From Simmondsia chinensis (taxonomy: Eukaryota; Streptophyta; Magnoliopsida; Caryophyllales; Simmondsiaceae), in assembly GCA_018398585.1 (NCBI GenBank), contig JAGTTD010000010.1:1009501-1073500 (forward strand): 64,000 nucleotides of DNA. Reading direction: 5' to 3'. Under the pieces are notes generated by a model. That model was not told the origin of the DNA. It did no database searches and saw nothing but the letters and a program-made list of their open reading frames with translations. How positions within the stretch are numbered: position 1 is the stretch's first letter; each line of letters opens with the position of its first letter. Positions 1 through 13,100 of the stretch are shown here, piece after piece. The translations under genes and the position numbers were made by a program.

Positions 1-280
1 CTATTTGACTAGTAAAAAAGTTAAAAGTAAAAAAAAAAATTATAACGAAACATGATTGCCAAACACAGCCTAAAAGTTTGTTGATTTGTAAAAATAAATG
101 ATAGTGTTAGTTACATAAACAGTAGCAGAAACATTAAAAATAGTAAAATGGTAAGGTACAATCAATAGTTTTAGAGTTAACGTGATAAATTTAGCAAAAT
201 ATGGATATTAATGTTTAATTTGGCCGTAGATATTGATTATTTGCAATTATCTTTCTTTTTTTAATAAAAATTATGAATAC
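1..280. other. AT-rich intergenic DNA
   Basis: No open frame, RNA gene or repeat boundary is recognisable here. The stretch is AT-rich and ends at the target-site duplication of the SINE fragment that follows. Confidence 0.5.
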
Positions 281-440
281 AACAACAACAACGACAGGGG
301 TAGTATCACAAGGACTCCCGCGTGTCGAGGGTCTGGGAGGGGTAGGATGTACACAGCTTTACCCCATCAAGGAGATACCCTAATTAGAGGTTGTTTTCGA
401 TGACCCCTATCCTGAAAAACAAGAGGGCAAATAAAAAAAT
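281..440 (-). mobile_element. SINE 3' fragment with CAA/TTG-repeat tail (Angio-domain type)
   Basis: Read on the - strand it runs from a degenerate head through the conserved tail (purine-rich block, GCTGTGTACATCCTACCC, CAGACCCTCGACACGCGGGAG-like block) to TTG repeats, seen on the + strand as acaacaacaac at 281. A target-site duplication ATGAATAC flanks it at 273-280 and 441-448. This is the same 3' domain found about twenty times in the window, and which I remember as the Angio-domain of plant SINEs. The tRNA- or 5S-derived head is absent, so the copy is 5' truncated. Confidence 0.75.
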
Positions 441-900
441 ATGAATACTTGTTATAATACATGTGTTCTACGGATGGCTTCAAGAAAAACCTTTACTTCC
501 GTATTATTGGTAATAGTACGTAAGCAGCCTTTTTAAAAGGAAAAGTGAGGATGCATGTCCAATATATGTATTATTTGCAAATTTTGCGAATAAAGCTCTG
601 GTTTATTTACTCCATTCGTTCCATATATGAGTTTAATAAGAATCTAAAGTCTTACGTAACAAGAAATTAATATATAAAATTATTAACCTACCCATTTAAT
701 GTCAATTTGTTTTACGATAAAAGCCTGTCCGGGTTTACATGTGATATGTGACATCTTTGTTGTTTTATTTGCTACAAGCTCTTTGTTCGAACTTATGTTT
801 GATATGTTTTAGAGAGTTCGACACAACACATTCAGTTCGGTAAATGAAGAGTAATTCACTGGTTGATTTCCAATGTTTGTATACTTGTTTAAATTGTCTC
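441..900. other. AT-rich intergenic DNA
   Basis: I see no gene, RNA or bounded repeat between the SINE at 281-440 and the tRNA-derived SINE that starts near 917. Confidence 0.4.
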
Positions 901-916
901 GCATCTTTTTATTTAT

Positions 917-1075
917 TTATTTTTTTTTTTGGTCATAGAGGCACTTCCCTCACCGAGGGTTAGCCCATAAGGGGGGAGGGGGGATAGGGGAGGGGGATGG
1001 TGAGAATCGAACCCGGGATCACGGTGTAGCACGCCTGCTCTCCCAACCAGGTGAGCTCCCGGGAGACCCTCTCTC
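917..1075 (-). mobile_element. tRNA-derived SINE
   Basis: On the - strand the 5' part resembles a tRNA with an A-box region (CTCACCTGGTTGGGAGAG) followed after a usual spacing by a B box (GGTTCGATTCTC), the two internal Pol III promoter parts. A pyrimidine-rich body and an A-rich tail (T-run at 913-930 on +) follow. Similar sequences, GCATCTTTTTATT near 901 and ACATCTTTATTTT near 1076, are likely degenerate target duplications. It lacks an acceptor-stem match, so it is not a functional tRNA gene. Confidence 0.65.
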
Positions 1076-1157
1076 ACATCTTTATTTTGATTTAAGTAGT
1101 TTATAATATATGTAAATTTATTAAAATTTGTCATTTATTTTCTCTTTTATTTAAAAC

Positions 1158-1245
1158 AACAACAATAACAACAATAATTCTAGTGTCATAAAGGCTCCCG
1201 AATACACAGGGTTCGGGGCGTGTATGTACGCAGCCTTTCCCCTTA
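1158..1245 (-). mobile_element. Strongly 5'-truncated SINE tail
   Basis: An 88-bp piece of the Angio-domain tail (tgtatgtacgcagcctttccc and flanking CAA repeats). It is bounded by a 15-bp duplication TCTTTTATTTAAAAC at 1143-1157 and 1246-1260. The clean duplication shows that this very short copy is a retroposition product, not a later deletion remnant. Confidence 0.75.
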
Positions 1246-1723
1246 TCTTTTATTTAAAACAAATTACAATATTTTTTTTCGTGATAAAATTGGTTTCTCG
1301 TATAAAAATAAGAAAAAGGGGGGACCTTGTAATGAAATAAGTATGTACTTACTATTTTGAACAAACGAGAAGTTTAGCGACCAATTTAAACAAATTTTAA
1401 AATAGTAGGGATAATTTTGAACAAAAAACGAATAAGGAACCAATTTAAATAAATTAAACGAGAAAGTCCCAATGGGATTGGTAAATACAATGACAGACAT
1501 GTGTTTTTTCTAAGAGGTACAACATATATATTTTTTATGTCAATATCATCAAATATTCTGTATATTAATATAAAAATTTATTAAATTCTGATAAAAACAC
1601 ACACAAAACATGCAAATATCACATTAATATTTTTCAAAAGAAATCCATTCAATTTCAACTGATGATATATTTTAAAAATTTTAAATATAAATATAAAAAT
1701 TTTAAATATTATGCATTTTATAA

Positions 1724-1971
1724 CAACAACAACAACAACATATCCAGTGCCTCAAGAGCTTCCACATAAGAGGGGTTGAGGATGTACGGAGCCTTACTCA
1801 TTAGAGTATAATCCTGCCAAGAGGCTATTTCCGAATATCTCTAACCTTATAAGGTTGGCAACACAAGGACTTCCGATGAGGTCACCCGGCCTGGTACTAC
1901 TCTTGTCCAAGCACACTTAACTATAGAGTTCTAATAGGATCCGATGCTTTAGTACCTAGTAAATGAACCCT
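1724..1971 (-). mobile_element. 5S rRNA-headed SINE, copy 1
   Basis: On the - strand the first ~105 bp match plant 5S rRNA, including the A-box region (GTTAAGTGTGCTTGGAC), GAGTAGTAC and the C-box region (GGGTGACCTCATCGGAAGTCC). The SINE tail and TTG repeats follow. Flanks at about 1704-1723 and 1972-1991 repeat AAATATTA-GCATTT-ATAA with two mismatches, a target-site duplication. In this copy the 5S similarity continues to the GTGTTG end of the rRNA, so the head is nearly full length. It is diverged from a real 5S gene and has a retroposon tail. Confidence 0.85.
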
Positions 1972-2301
1972 AAATATTAAGCATTTGATAATAAATATTA
2001 ATATTCAAAATTCCAAATAATTAATTTTTATAAATTTCCTTTCTAGTACGGTGAAACAAGTTGACACGGCTCCATTTTCCGTTTAACGTTTAACCACGCG
2101 CCAAAAAAAAAAAAAGAGAGAAAAAAAGTGCCAGCTGGAGGCCAAAGGCGAGTGGGCTCCACGTCCTCGTCGGCACGTGCACACGTGATTTACAAAACCC
2201 CAATTCGTCCTTTCGAGTTTGGCCCATGGGCCCCGGGCCCCCACTAATATACAGCCCAAATTCCATTTACCGACGTTTAGTTTTATATATAAATATAAAT
2301 G

Positions 2302-2723
2302 TGAGTTGTTTACATTATTCATCTCTTATTTTTTTAAATTTATTTAAATTAATCATTTATTTTGTATTTTATTAAAATTAATCCCTCATTTTTATAATTT
2401 TGTTAAAATTGGTCCCTTAATTTTTTAGGTTTATTCAAATTAATCACTTATCTTTTCTTTTGTTCAAAATAGTCCCTCATATTTTATTTTATAACAAAAT
2501 TAGTCATATATATTGTGATCAAAATTAGGTAAAAATTTAAAAAATGAGGGATCAATTTTATCATAAAATCAAATACGAGGGATTATTTTGAACGAAAGAA
2601 AAGATAAGGGACTAATTTTAACAAAGTTAAAAAGATGATGGACTAATTTAAATAAAATAAAAAGTAAGAGACTAATTGAAAAAAAAAGTAGAAACATGGG
2701 GACCAACGATGTAAATAACTCAT
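2302..2723. mobile_element. Foldback MITE
   Basis: The left end (gagttgtttacat) and the right end (atgtaaataactc) are inverted repeats. Most of the interior is also an imperfect palindrome built of 'aattaatccctcattttt'-like and complementary 'aaaaatgagggatcaatttt'-like units. There is no coding capacity. Flanking duplications are not clear. Confidence 0.55.
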
Positions 2724-2973
2724 GTAAATTTATTGAGGACTGTTTGGCACGATGAAATTAATTTGTGCGAGTGAAAATGTAGAAATTGAGAATAATTTTT
2801 GGACGGTGGGAATAACTTAATCATTACTTTTTTTATTTGGCATATGTATAAAATAGAGATAGAATGATATTAAAGTACTCATTCTCATGCTTAATATGCA
2901 TTAATAGGAGTAAGTATAAGCAAAATAATTTAATCAAAATAAATTTTAATATAATAATTATAGTAACAATTAT

Positions 2974-3178
2974 AAAAGGAAAAAAGAATATACCCAGTGC
3001 CTCAAGGGCTCCCGCCTACGCAGGGTCTGCGGGGGCGAATGTACGTAGCCTTCCCCCTTTAGGGTGTTAACCTGAAGAGAGGCTGTTTCCCAGCGAGGGT
3101 GAGGACTTCCCAGCCCAAGCACGCTTAACTTTGGAGTTCTAATGAAATTTGGTGACGACGTATTGGTGCCCTCTTTGG
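2974..3178 (-). mobile_element. 5S rRNA-headed SINE, copy 2 (internal deletion)
   Basis: A perfect 16-bp target duplication TTATAGTAACAATTAT flanks the copy (2958-2973 and 3179-3194). Read on -, a 5S-like head (GTTAAGCGTGCTTGGGC) is joined to the tail ending CTTGAGGCACTGGGTATA. About 28 bp of the 5S part between the A-box and C-box regions are missing compared with the other copies. Here the tail ends in A-rich DNA instead of TTG repeats. Confidence 0.85.
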
Positions 3179-3489
3179 TTATAGTAACAATTATGAAAAT
3201 AAAAATAACTATACTAATAATGATATAAAAAATAAAATTATATTTATCTCACCTCTAATCTTATTATGACAGAAGCCTATCTGATACTAAATTTATTATT
3301 ATTTTTATATTTATTGTTTTAAAATATCTTTATTTCAAACTGATATCGGACTTTGAACCGATGGACAACCCTATGTACCGGCCAGTTGTACAGGCAAAGA
3401 TCTGATTCGAAGGCGACATCATATTCTCTCTCCACTTGCAAACCAATTCATAGAAATTTACAGATTCTTCATAATCAACAACAACAATG

Positions 3490-4134
3490 CGATTCGCACT
3501 CCAATAATTTATCCCTAACACAAAGATTATTATCGCTTTCACTATCAAAATCCTCAGATTTTTGCTCAGATTCTGTCACGCCATCAAAATCGAGCTTACA
3601 TTCAACAATTACATCAAATACTTCGCAGATTTCGATTTCATCAAGAAATAACCGTCGTTTTTAAGTTCAATTTCATCGCAATTTGCTCTCAGATTTCAAT
3701 TTCATCGATCTTAACGAGTTGTTATTCTCTTGTTAATCTCCATTTCACCGCAAATTTCTATCAGATCTCGATTTCATTGATATTTTCTCCGAAACAAGAA
3801 ATAACCGTCGTTTTAAGTTCAATTTCATCGCAATTTGCTCTCAGATTTCAATTTCATCGATCTTAAGTAGTAGCCGTCTTATTAATCTCCATTTTACCGC
3901 AAATCTCTATCAGATTTTGATTTCATTGATCTTTTCCTCGAAGCAAGAAATAACCGTCGTTTTTAGTTCAATTTCATCTCAAATTATTCTTAGATTTCAA
4001 TTTCATCGATTTTGACAAGTACTAGTTGTCTTTTAAGCTCCATTTCGCCACAAATTACTCTCAGATTTCGATTTCATCCGTCATATTTTTCGAAACGAGA
4101 ATTTTGAGTTTTCTTTTGTTGCGAGAAAATTGAA
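3490..4134 (+). promoter_or_regulatory. ATG-free leader of the squalene synthase gene
   Basis: No ATG occurs on the + strand between about 3490 and the start codon at 4135, although the sequence is AT-rich and about ten would be expected by chance. This fits a transcribed 5' untranslated region. Most of it is a tandem repeat (see 3643-4096). The transcription start and any leader intron cannot be fixed from sequence alone. Confidence 0.55.
3643..4096 (+). repeat. Three ~150-bp tandem repeats in the leader
   Basis: Copies begin at 3643, 3796 and 3945, each with aagaaataaccgtcgttt. Each copy is itself made of two ~75-bp halves that share a 'tcaatttcatcgcaaatt..tcagatttcgatttcat' pattern, so the array is about six half-units. 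A looser unit precedes it near 3590-3640. The spacing (153 then 149 bp) shows small indels between copies. Confidence 0.85.
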
Positions 4135-7100
4135 ATGGGTACGGTTGGAGCGATCCTGAAGCATCCGGATGATTTCTACCCGTTGTTGAAATTGAAGATA
4201 GCGGCGCGCCAGGCGGAGAAGCAGATTCCGCCGGAGCCGCACTGGGCGTTTTGCTACACTATGCTTCACAAAGTTTCTAGAAGCTTCGCCTTTGTCATTC
4301 AACAGCTCGGCACTGAGCTCCGCAACGCTGTAAGTACTTGTCATCCGTGTTAGGTTTACGTGGGCCTTATCTATTAAGTAGTGGATTGAAACGATTGGAT
4401 TTCGATACAGTCAAAAATAGGGCAAAAATAGAATCTCACATTGGTGGGCTCGAGGAGGAAATTCCAATATATATATATATACACCTAAGGGAGTTACTCC
4501 ACCAATTACCAATTAGTTTTGTAATAGAACCTCCTTTAGTGTGTATCAGATCGATTCCAAGGAACTCAATTTGGTACGGGACGGGACCTTCTATGGAGTC
4601 TTGCTCAGTCTGGTATGGGATAGGCCGTGCTGGACAAGCCACATGTAACTGGTCCAAGTTTCGGAAAGGGCTTCCTACAGTAGAGTGGTGCCGTTTATAG
4701 GAGAAAATGGCTACTTACTTAGAGTAAAGCTATCTAGAGTGAAGCCTTCGAGGATGACAGTTGCAGAGCGTTGTGGTTTTATATAGTCAAAAATTGGGCA
4801 AAAATAGAATCCCACATTGGCGGGCTAGGTTTAGCGTGTGACTATATATATTCCAAGGAAGTTACTCCATTCATTAACAATTGGTTTTGGGATGGAACCT
4901 CATTTTGTGTGCATCAATTTATGCTCATGGCTTGCTAGGTTTAGCGTGTGACTATATATAAAAATTAGGGTTATTTACATTTTAGTATCCTAATTTTTTG
5001 GAAATAATAAAAAGGACTTTGACCTTTTTGAATTGTTAAAAAGGTCCCCCGGTTTTTGTCATATTAATAAAAAGGCCCCTCTCAAGTATGAGGACATAAT
5101 TTTCCATCGACAAAGCTGACATGGCAACTGCTTTTTATTAATGCTAGAATAAAATGACCTAAAGTATGCTTCAAGATCCTTATTTTTACTTTATAAGAAT
5201 GAAATTCGAAATGTTATATTATATAGAAACTATCTGTTTTCACTAAATTTGTTTAAAAATATGTTTATTAAAGGGTATTTTTGTCATTTTATTATAGCAT
5301 TAATAAGAGCATAGTTGTCATTCAACTCTGTCAACTAAAAATGATACCATCATGTCGGAGAGGAGCCTTTTTATTAATGCGACAAAAAACTTAGGGGCTT
5401 TTTTATTAATACGGCAAAAACTTAAGGGCCATTTTAATAATTCGAAAAGGTCAGGGTTCAGGGTACTAAAATGTAAATAACCTTAAAAATTAGGATTGTC
5501 TGAATTATTGTGAGCTAGTGAAAACTGTCTCATGTACTATTCGCAAAATACTAAACTTATCGTACACCCATCTGTGGAGGGAGGTTTCAAGCCGAACCTT
5601 GTAAACTCCGATGATGTTTTGTTTTTTTGTTATTTTTTCCTCGCGGAACCCCCTTTTGTGATTGCTATTTTGATTTGGGGTTCCAATGTGAGGGTAGTCC
5701 TAGCTTGAAGTTTAATTCTGTTTGAATTTTCCTAAACATGGACCAAGTGATTATTGATGTTAAATCTCTTGTATTGCAGGTATGCGTCTTTTATCTGGTC
5801 CTTCGAGCCCTCGACACTGTAGGTTGGCACCCTCTTTTCCCCTTTACTGCCTGTCTCTGATGCATAAGCTATGGACTGTGATGATTGCATCGTGTTCTTG
5901 GGATTTCCCTTTGAAGTCTGAGGGTGGTATACTGTGTTTCATGACATCTGAATTTGGTACAGTAATGATCTAAGTTTAATGCATCGATAACTTGCATTTG
6001 TCTCCTAAATAGTGAATGGTCTTTGATGGGGGTTTACACGAGCCTAGTCTGGCGTGAGCTTGTGAGGCTCGAGGTTTGGCTTGGGCTTTCTTCAAAGCTC
6101 ATTGAGTTTGGAAACTCCAAGCTCAAGCTCGACTTGTCAAAGGCTCAGGCTTGCTTGGCTCGGTATGCTTGAATCCGCTCAACAAATTTCTTCCTTATTT
6201 AGGCTTGTTTATGCAGGATCTAGGCTAGTTTGTGTTTGTTTAGGCTCCAGTTCGGCTCATTTAGGGTCAATATAGGCTTGTTTGAACATATTTAAGCTAA
6301 TGAATTTATTTAGACTTGCTCATTTTTGTTCGCAAGCCTACGAGTTTGAGCTTCATTAGGCTCGGGCTCGGCTTGGTAAGCTAAACGAGTTGGGTTAGCT
6401 TTGCGTGAGCTTGAAACGAGCCTTTTGAATAGAGCTGTAAATGATCTGAGCTGGCTCAAGAGCCCTCGTGAATAGGCTTGTCATAAAGCTCGGCTCGCTT
6501 TGTGCTTGAGCCGGCTTGTTTAGCTTATTGACCCGAGCCCAAGCCTAGTAGAGCTCGAGCTTATAGGCTCGCGAGCCTAAAGAAGCCTAAGCGAGCTTTT
6601 TTAGTATAATATATTTGCTTAAATATTGCCTAATGAAGCCATATTGGAGCCTAAATGAACCGAGCTTGAGCTTAAACGAGCCCAAATGAGGCTATATTAA
6701 GCTTAAATGAGTCGAAATATTGTAAGCGTAATTTGAATCTCACTGAGCTTAGCTTGAGCCGAGCCGAGCCAAGCCCGAGCTTTTGACTAACCGAGCTCGA
6801 GCCTGAACTTTCAAACTTCAGCGAGCCTAAGCCGAGCTTAAAGCTAACGAGTCGAGCCTAGCAGGCTCGGGCTCGGTTGGGCCCAAATACACCCCTACTT
6901 TTGAGATTTATGATGAGTTGGCTCTTGAACTCGTCTCATTTACTCCCGCAAGCCCTTGAGCTTAATATTTGGTCTGTGCTTTCATGACATGAATGCTGAG
7001 TTTTCAAACTCCAAGGCAGGGAACTAGCTAATAATTTAGTTTCGCTGGAAGGAGATGTGGACTAGTAGGACTGATGAATGATGATAGGTTCATATTAGTT

Positions 7101-10100
7101 CATCACATGAAATGCAAATGTATCATATTTCAATAGAGGGAAAATTGGTTGTGGTTTGCATTCCAAGGATTGATACGGCACCGATTTTTTCATATTTGTG
7201 TCACTGTAGTCCAATGTTATGCTCTTATTTCTCGAATGTCTTTGGCATGAATATACAAAAACAAGATCCAAAATACTTTAAACTTTTTAATGCTTATCCT
7301 TCGCGTCTCTTACATGGCCCAAGGGTGTAACAAAACAAACATTTGATGACCTAGTCGTGTTCGAAATCGACTAGGACTTGTTTGTATTCGTTTTGGGGGC
7401 TCAAGTAGGCCCGATAAGCTTAACAAACCGAGCTCGACTCTTTAACAGTCGTGAACAATGTGATAAGAACTCGTCAAGAGCCGAGTATCAAACATACTAA
7501 TACTTTCAGAACTGAATTTGAATAGAGGTTTGAAAGTCGATAAGGCTTATCAAGCTGTAGTTCAAACAAGGAGGGACTAAACTCGCCTTGGCTCCTTTGC
7601 ACTTTTATATGGCCTTGCTATGCCCTCTTACTGATATTGAATTGAATTTTCTTATGATACTTGTCGACTAGTAATTTTTTGTGATCTAGATATGTACTTA
7701 CAGTTTTCCATGTCCATCGATCGCCTTTGTGTGCATTACTCTTTGGCATGCATGTGCTTGTGGTAGCATACTATGGCCACCTTTATGGTTAATTGCAGAT
7801 CTTGCTTCGTCATTGATGCATTGCATTGGTCTCATTCAGGATTGTAACATTTCCTTTTTTCACTGTCTCAATAGAGGACGATACCAGTGTGGCAACAGAG
7901 GTGAAAGTACCTGTTCTGATAGCTTTCCATCAACATTTATATGATCGCGACTTTCATTTCTCATGTAAGTGTTCTGAATAGCGCTCATTTTTCTATTTGC
8001 TATTGAAGTATTATTTATGGTTAACTTTGAATTTGCTGTTATACCTCTGAATAGTACTCTCTTCTAGACTTGGACAAAATATTGTATGGATTTTTGCCTG
8101 TGCATTTCCTTTCCTCTTTAAAGTTTTGTTTCCTTCCCTTTCTTTAATTCTTCTAGGATCTAATTTTCTTTGTCCCTTCCCCCTGTGTGCATCATTAGCT
8201 AACTACTGCTACTCGTTCTGTGTTTCTATATTAAGGTGGGACGAAGGACTACAAAGTGCTGATGGATGAGTTTCATCACGTCTCAACTGCTTTTCTGGAG
8301 CTTGAGAGAGGGTACGCTTCTTGTCGTGGAATCACAATTTTCATAAACAAAAATGGCAATTTGAGTCTGTGGGTTGATAAGAGGTTTTGTGAAACACTCC
8401 ATTGTGAATGTGTGAGAATAGCCTATCACAATCGGTTAATCATAATTGCCTTCCAGGAAGGTGAAGCATAATAGCGGGTAAATTTACCCCCTTGCAAACC
8501 TTCCCTCCGAGGGCCTGTTTGACTAAGCTTTTTTTTTTTTTTTTTTTTTTGGGAAAAAAGTGATTTTTTTCGGGGAAAACACTTTGTTTAGATTTTTATG
8601 GGTGCTTGGCCTGAAAAGAAAAGTGCTTTTAAATAAAAAATAGAAGTTGTTTTCTTCTTTTTTGCAAAAGGAGGAAAGTAATAGTGCTCCTTCAAAGTAA
8701 AGATAGATCAAAAATACCCTTATTCACAACACTTTTTACAAAGTGCTTATAGAGAAAGTGTTTCTAAAAAAAGTGAATTTTTGACTAATGGCCAAATAGG
8801 TCCTACGACTTGGGTGGGTCTATGGTATTGTTAAAATTTCTCTATTGGTCTCAGGTGTCTAAAACCAATTGCCCGAAATGCTGAAAATGCTTGACCATCC
8901 ACTATAGCAGCACCCTTAAAGGCGCATAGTTTCTCCTTTATTTCTGTTCCGACTCCTTTATTTCTCTGTCTTTTGTTATGGTGAAGTTTAGAAGTCCTTG
9001 TAATTAGTCGCTTGCATGTTGCAAAATAAGGACTCTTTCTCTAGTGCATATATATACTTGTTCACCGACTTTACGTCTGTTTTTTGGAGACCATTTTCAT
9101 GCTGATACTGTCACGGTATTTGATGTTTTCCTCAATATATTGCACTGAAAGCCCCGCTGCATCTCATGTTTTGGCTAAACAGTTGGATTCTCTTTGCACT
9201 CATGTCGTTAAAATTATTTGAATTTTTCTATTGCAAAAATGTTCAACTTTTTCCGGTGCTGTGAACTTAAATTGGGAATGAAAAGAAAGAATGCAAACAA
9301 GAAATCACTAATAGATGAAGAGGGCAGAGTCAAATCACGCTCTTGAGCTCTACTACTAGAAAAATTACGAACATAGTGGTTGTCTGAAGTGAGACCAACT
9401 CGCCATTGAATGATGCTAAGGAGCGCACTCCTTGAGTCAAATCACTTTATTCGCACCGCTGAACCTTTCATCCGAAGTTTTTGTATTAAGGATTGGTTTG
9501 GTCACTATTAGAATGGAAAATTTTATGATGAATGGTCTGATTTATAGCAATCTTGGTTAATGGCCTTGAAAACAGATGGAGGAATGCTCATCTCAGAGGA
9601 GAGAGATGGATACATGATTATAGATATATTATTGCTTTTCTACCCTCTTCTTTCTGAAAATAAATATTGTAGGATACTAATATCATCATCAATGCGGCCA
9701 GTGGCCGTGTCTGTGGGGCATTTGGAAAGAGTTGTTGGATATACTATTGCTTTATTTCTCCCCTTCTTTCTGAAAATAAAGAAACCAACTTTAACCTTCA
9801 TGGATGATAGTGATCACGTAAATTCATGTTGTCGTCTTCTTGAATGTGGTGGCTGAAGGTTCCTTTTAGTAGGTATAGATTTATTTTTTTATTAAGAATT
9901 TTAAGTTTATAGGATATTATCATTAGCCTGGACTATGTCGATATCTTCTCTCGAGTTTATTTATATTACCGTTCCAAACATGAAGCTATGTGAAACTGCC
10001 TGTTACTATCTCGCAGATACCAAGAGGCAATTGAGGATATCTGCAAAAGAATGGGTGCAGGGATGGCAAAGTTTATTTGCAAGGAGGTATGTTGATGTGA

Positions 10101-13100
10101 GTGTGTGTATACATGCATATGTATGTGTGATAAAGAGCCCTATACTTTCAAAATGATAGTGATGGATTTGATTATACAAGGGAACTTGTAACTCAAGTAC
10201 TATGAGGTTTGAACATTTATCACTTACATATTATGACTATTCAATATCACATTAAAGTACCTTGACGTTTAGAATTTTTATCACTTAGATATCCTCGGTT
10301 GGGGTTAAGTGATTTTTGTTGGAATTAGGAGAATTTTCTTGGAAAATGCTGATATGACATACGATTCCAGCATCGTCTGGGTACCTTTTGCTGGAATCTA
10401 GTGAATTTTTGTTCGTTCACTGGAAATGCCGACAGGGAACATATATAACGTGGGATCACGTATCACTTCAGCATTTTCTTGCAAAAGTTTGCTAAATTCC
10501 TACAAAAATTTGCCAGATTCTGGTGGAGGAAATCCAAGTGATAATAGTTTTAATCGTCAGCGTACCTCGTTACATATATTAAAACATTATGACATCTAAG
10601 TCATAAAAGATGAGACCTCTAGGTAACTCAATGATAAATTCCCAGTTAAATAACGTGAATGTGTTGAAAATATTCGAAAAGTGAGCACCGCAATAGATGC
10701 AATTATGTTCATGAGAATGTTTTTCTTTCTTGTATGACAGGTTGAAACAATTGATGACTATGATGAATATTGCCATTATGTAGCAGGACTTGTTGGGTTA
10801 GGGTTATCAAAGCTGTTCCATGCCGCTGGCTTGGAAGATCTGGCCCCTGATACTCTATCTAATTCAATGGGATTATTTCTTCAGGTAAGTGCTTCCGACT
10901 CGTGTGAAAACCATTACATTTGGGTGTCCGAAGAATTATTGATTGATCTTGTATAATTTCTCACAGAAAACGAACATTATTCGTGACTACCTGGAAGATA
11001 TAAACGAGATACCAAAATCGCGGATGTTCTGGCCTCGAGAGATATGGAGTAAATATGTGAACAAACTCGAGGTTAGCATATGTTTGTGTCTCATAGCATG
11101 CACTTCTCTTTAGTTTGTTTTACTCTATTCTTTGTGAATGTTACGGAAAATACAGGAACCCGGTATTCTTTTGCCGCCAAGGTAGGGATGCTGCGTTTCT
11201 ATTGTTAAAAGAATTTGGCTTATGTGGCGGCTTTTTTGCCATCTCGGGTGCAATGGCCAAATTTGGCTAAGTGGTGATTCTTGGTTGCTGTGGCGGAACT
11301 TTTTTGGAAAAAAAAAAAAAGCACCTTTTCCAAATTTTAAAGGTGTTTGGCCTGGAAAGAAAATTGCATTTAAATGGAAGCGGCAACTTTTTTTATGCTT
11401 TTGAGTAGAAGCCTGAAAATAATGCTTCTTCTTAAAGTAGAAGTAAAACTAAAACTAAAAGTTTCTCAGACAAAATTACCCCTATTGATAATACTTTAGT
11501 GCTTTTGTAAAAAGTACTTTTGAGGGGAAAAAAAAAAAAAATTTCATAGCTTGGCCGTACAAGCCCTTAGCCTAGACAACATTTCCATTGCGTCCCCTTG
11601 TCTTCTGGCAGCATTATTTTGATTGATCAAAATATTAATCGATCAAGATTTAACCTTGATTGATGGGTGCTGACCTTTTATTTTATTTTATTATTATTAT
11701 TATTATTTTTTCCTGTTTTCGTACTAAAATGGGCCTCTCCTTTTACCTGCTGCACATCCAAGTAGAGTTTTGGGGCACTCGACCCTTCAAGTGCCCTTTT
11801 GTGATCTATCAAGTTAGTCTTTTGTTAAAAAAGGAAAAGGCTTGGGTGAATGGCCAAAATTTTCAACCATCAAATAAGCATGAAATTGATCCTTCGAGTG
11901 GAAACGCTCTTAAAATCTAGAGTAAATCTTACCATTAATTGCTGTCGGTCTCGCAGGACCTGAAATATGAGGAGAACTCAGAGAAGGCAGTGCAATGTTT
12001 AAATGATATGGTGACAAATGCTTTGCGACACATGGAAGATTGCCTGAAGTACATGTCAGCGTTGCGTGATCATGCTATATTTCGATTTTGTGCTATTCCA
12101 CAAGTATGAAAATTTTCTGACCCACCCAGTAATTTAGCACTTTTTATTCGGGACTCGTGTTCTAATGGGGACGATAAGGGTCCTAATATGGGTCAGATTA
12201 TGGTTGATCCGTATTTCTACATGTTGAAAAATCCAACTTAATTTCCGACCCGTATCTAATTCTTGATGTGTTGTACCTAACCCAAATCCGACCAGACCCA
12301 ACCCGGATTAGTTTACACCCTTTTGGTGATCTTTTGTATGTTTTTTTTTTGAATTTGTTTGAATAAAGATCAAAATCTTTGAGTATACGGTTATATCATG
12401 TGTGGACCATTTTCATTCAAAATTTAAGAACATCAAAAAGCAACAAATGGAAAATCGAAAGAGCCGTGGGGAAGCCGGAATGGAGCTTTCTTGCGTTGAT
12501 AACTCCTTTTTTTGTTTGGCCAGTTGCTAGCATATCTTGTATTTTTTTTTTTTTTTTTTTTGGCTTTTAGGGATAAGTGATGCACTTGCAAAATAACTTG
12601 GCTTAGTGTGATACTAACATCCACATACTCTTATTTGACAAGGGTACTTTTGGGTAGAATACAGAGTCGAAGTTGTTATGTCGATGATGTAAACCTTGCA
12701 AAACAACAACAACGACAGCAACAACAACAACAAACCCAGTGCCCCAAGGGCTCCCGTATAAGCAAGGTCTGGGAGGGATGGGATGAATGCAACCTTAGCC
12801 CTTCAAAGTGCTATACCAAAGGGAGGCTGTGTTTGAGGATAAACCTTGCAAACAACTAACATCAAATTGATCAACTGTAGTTAGGCTTATTTCATCTCAT
12901 CGTTTGCTTTCAATCTTTCGTTTTTGAGCAGGATAAAACTGGATGGTAGGAAACATCCTGAAACTAAGAACAAATATTTATTTACCAAAGAAAAAGGACT
13001 TCCTGTTTTTCATTTCTTATTTTCGAAATTTTCCCAAGCCATTGAAAAACTGAAAACAAAAAATGGAAAACGAGAAAAGCCATTCTCATTTCCTATTTTT

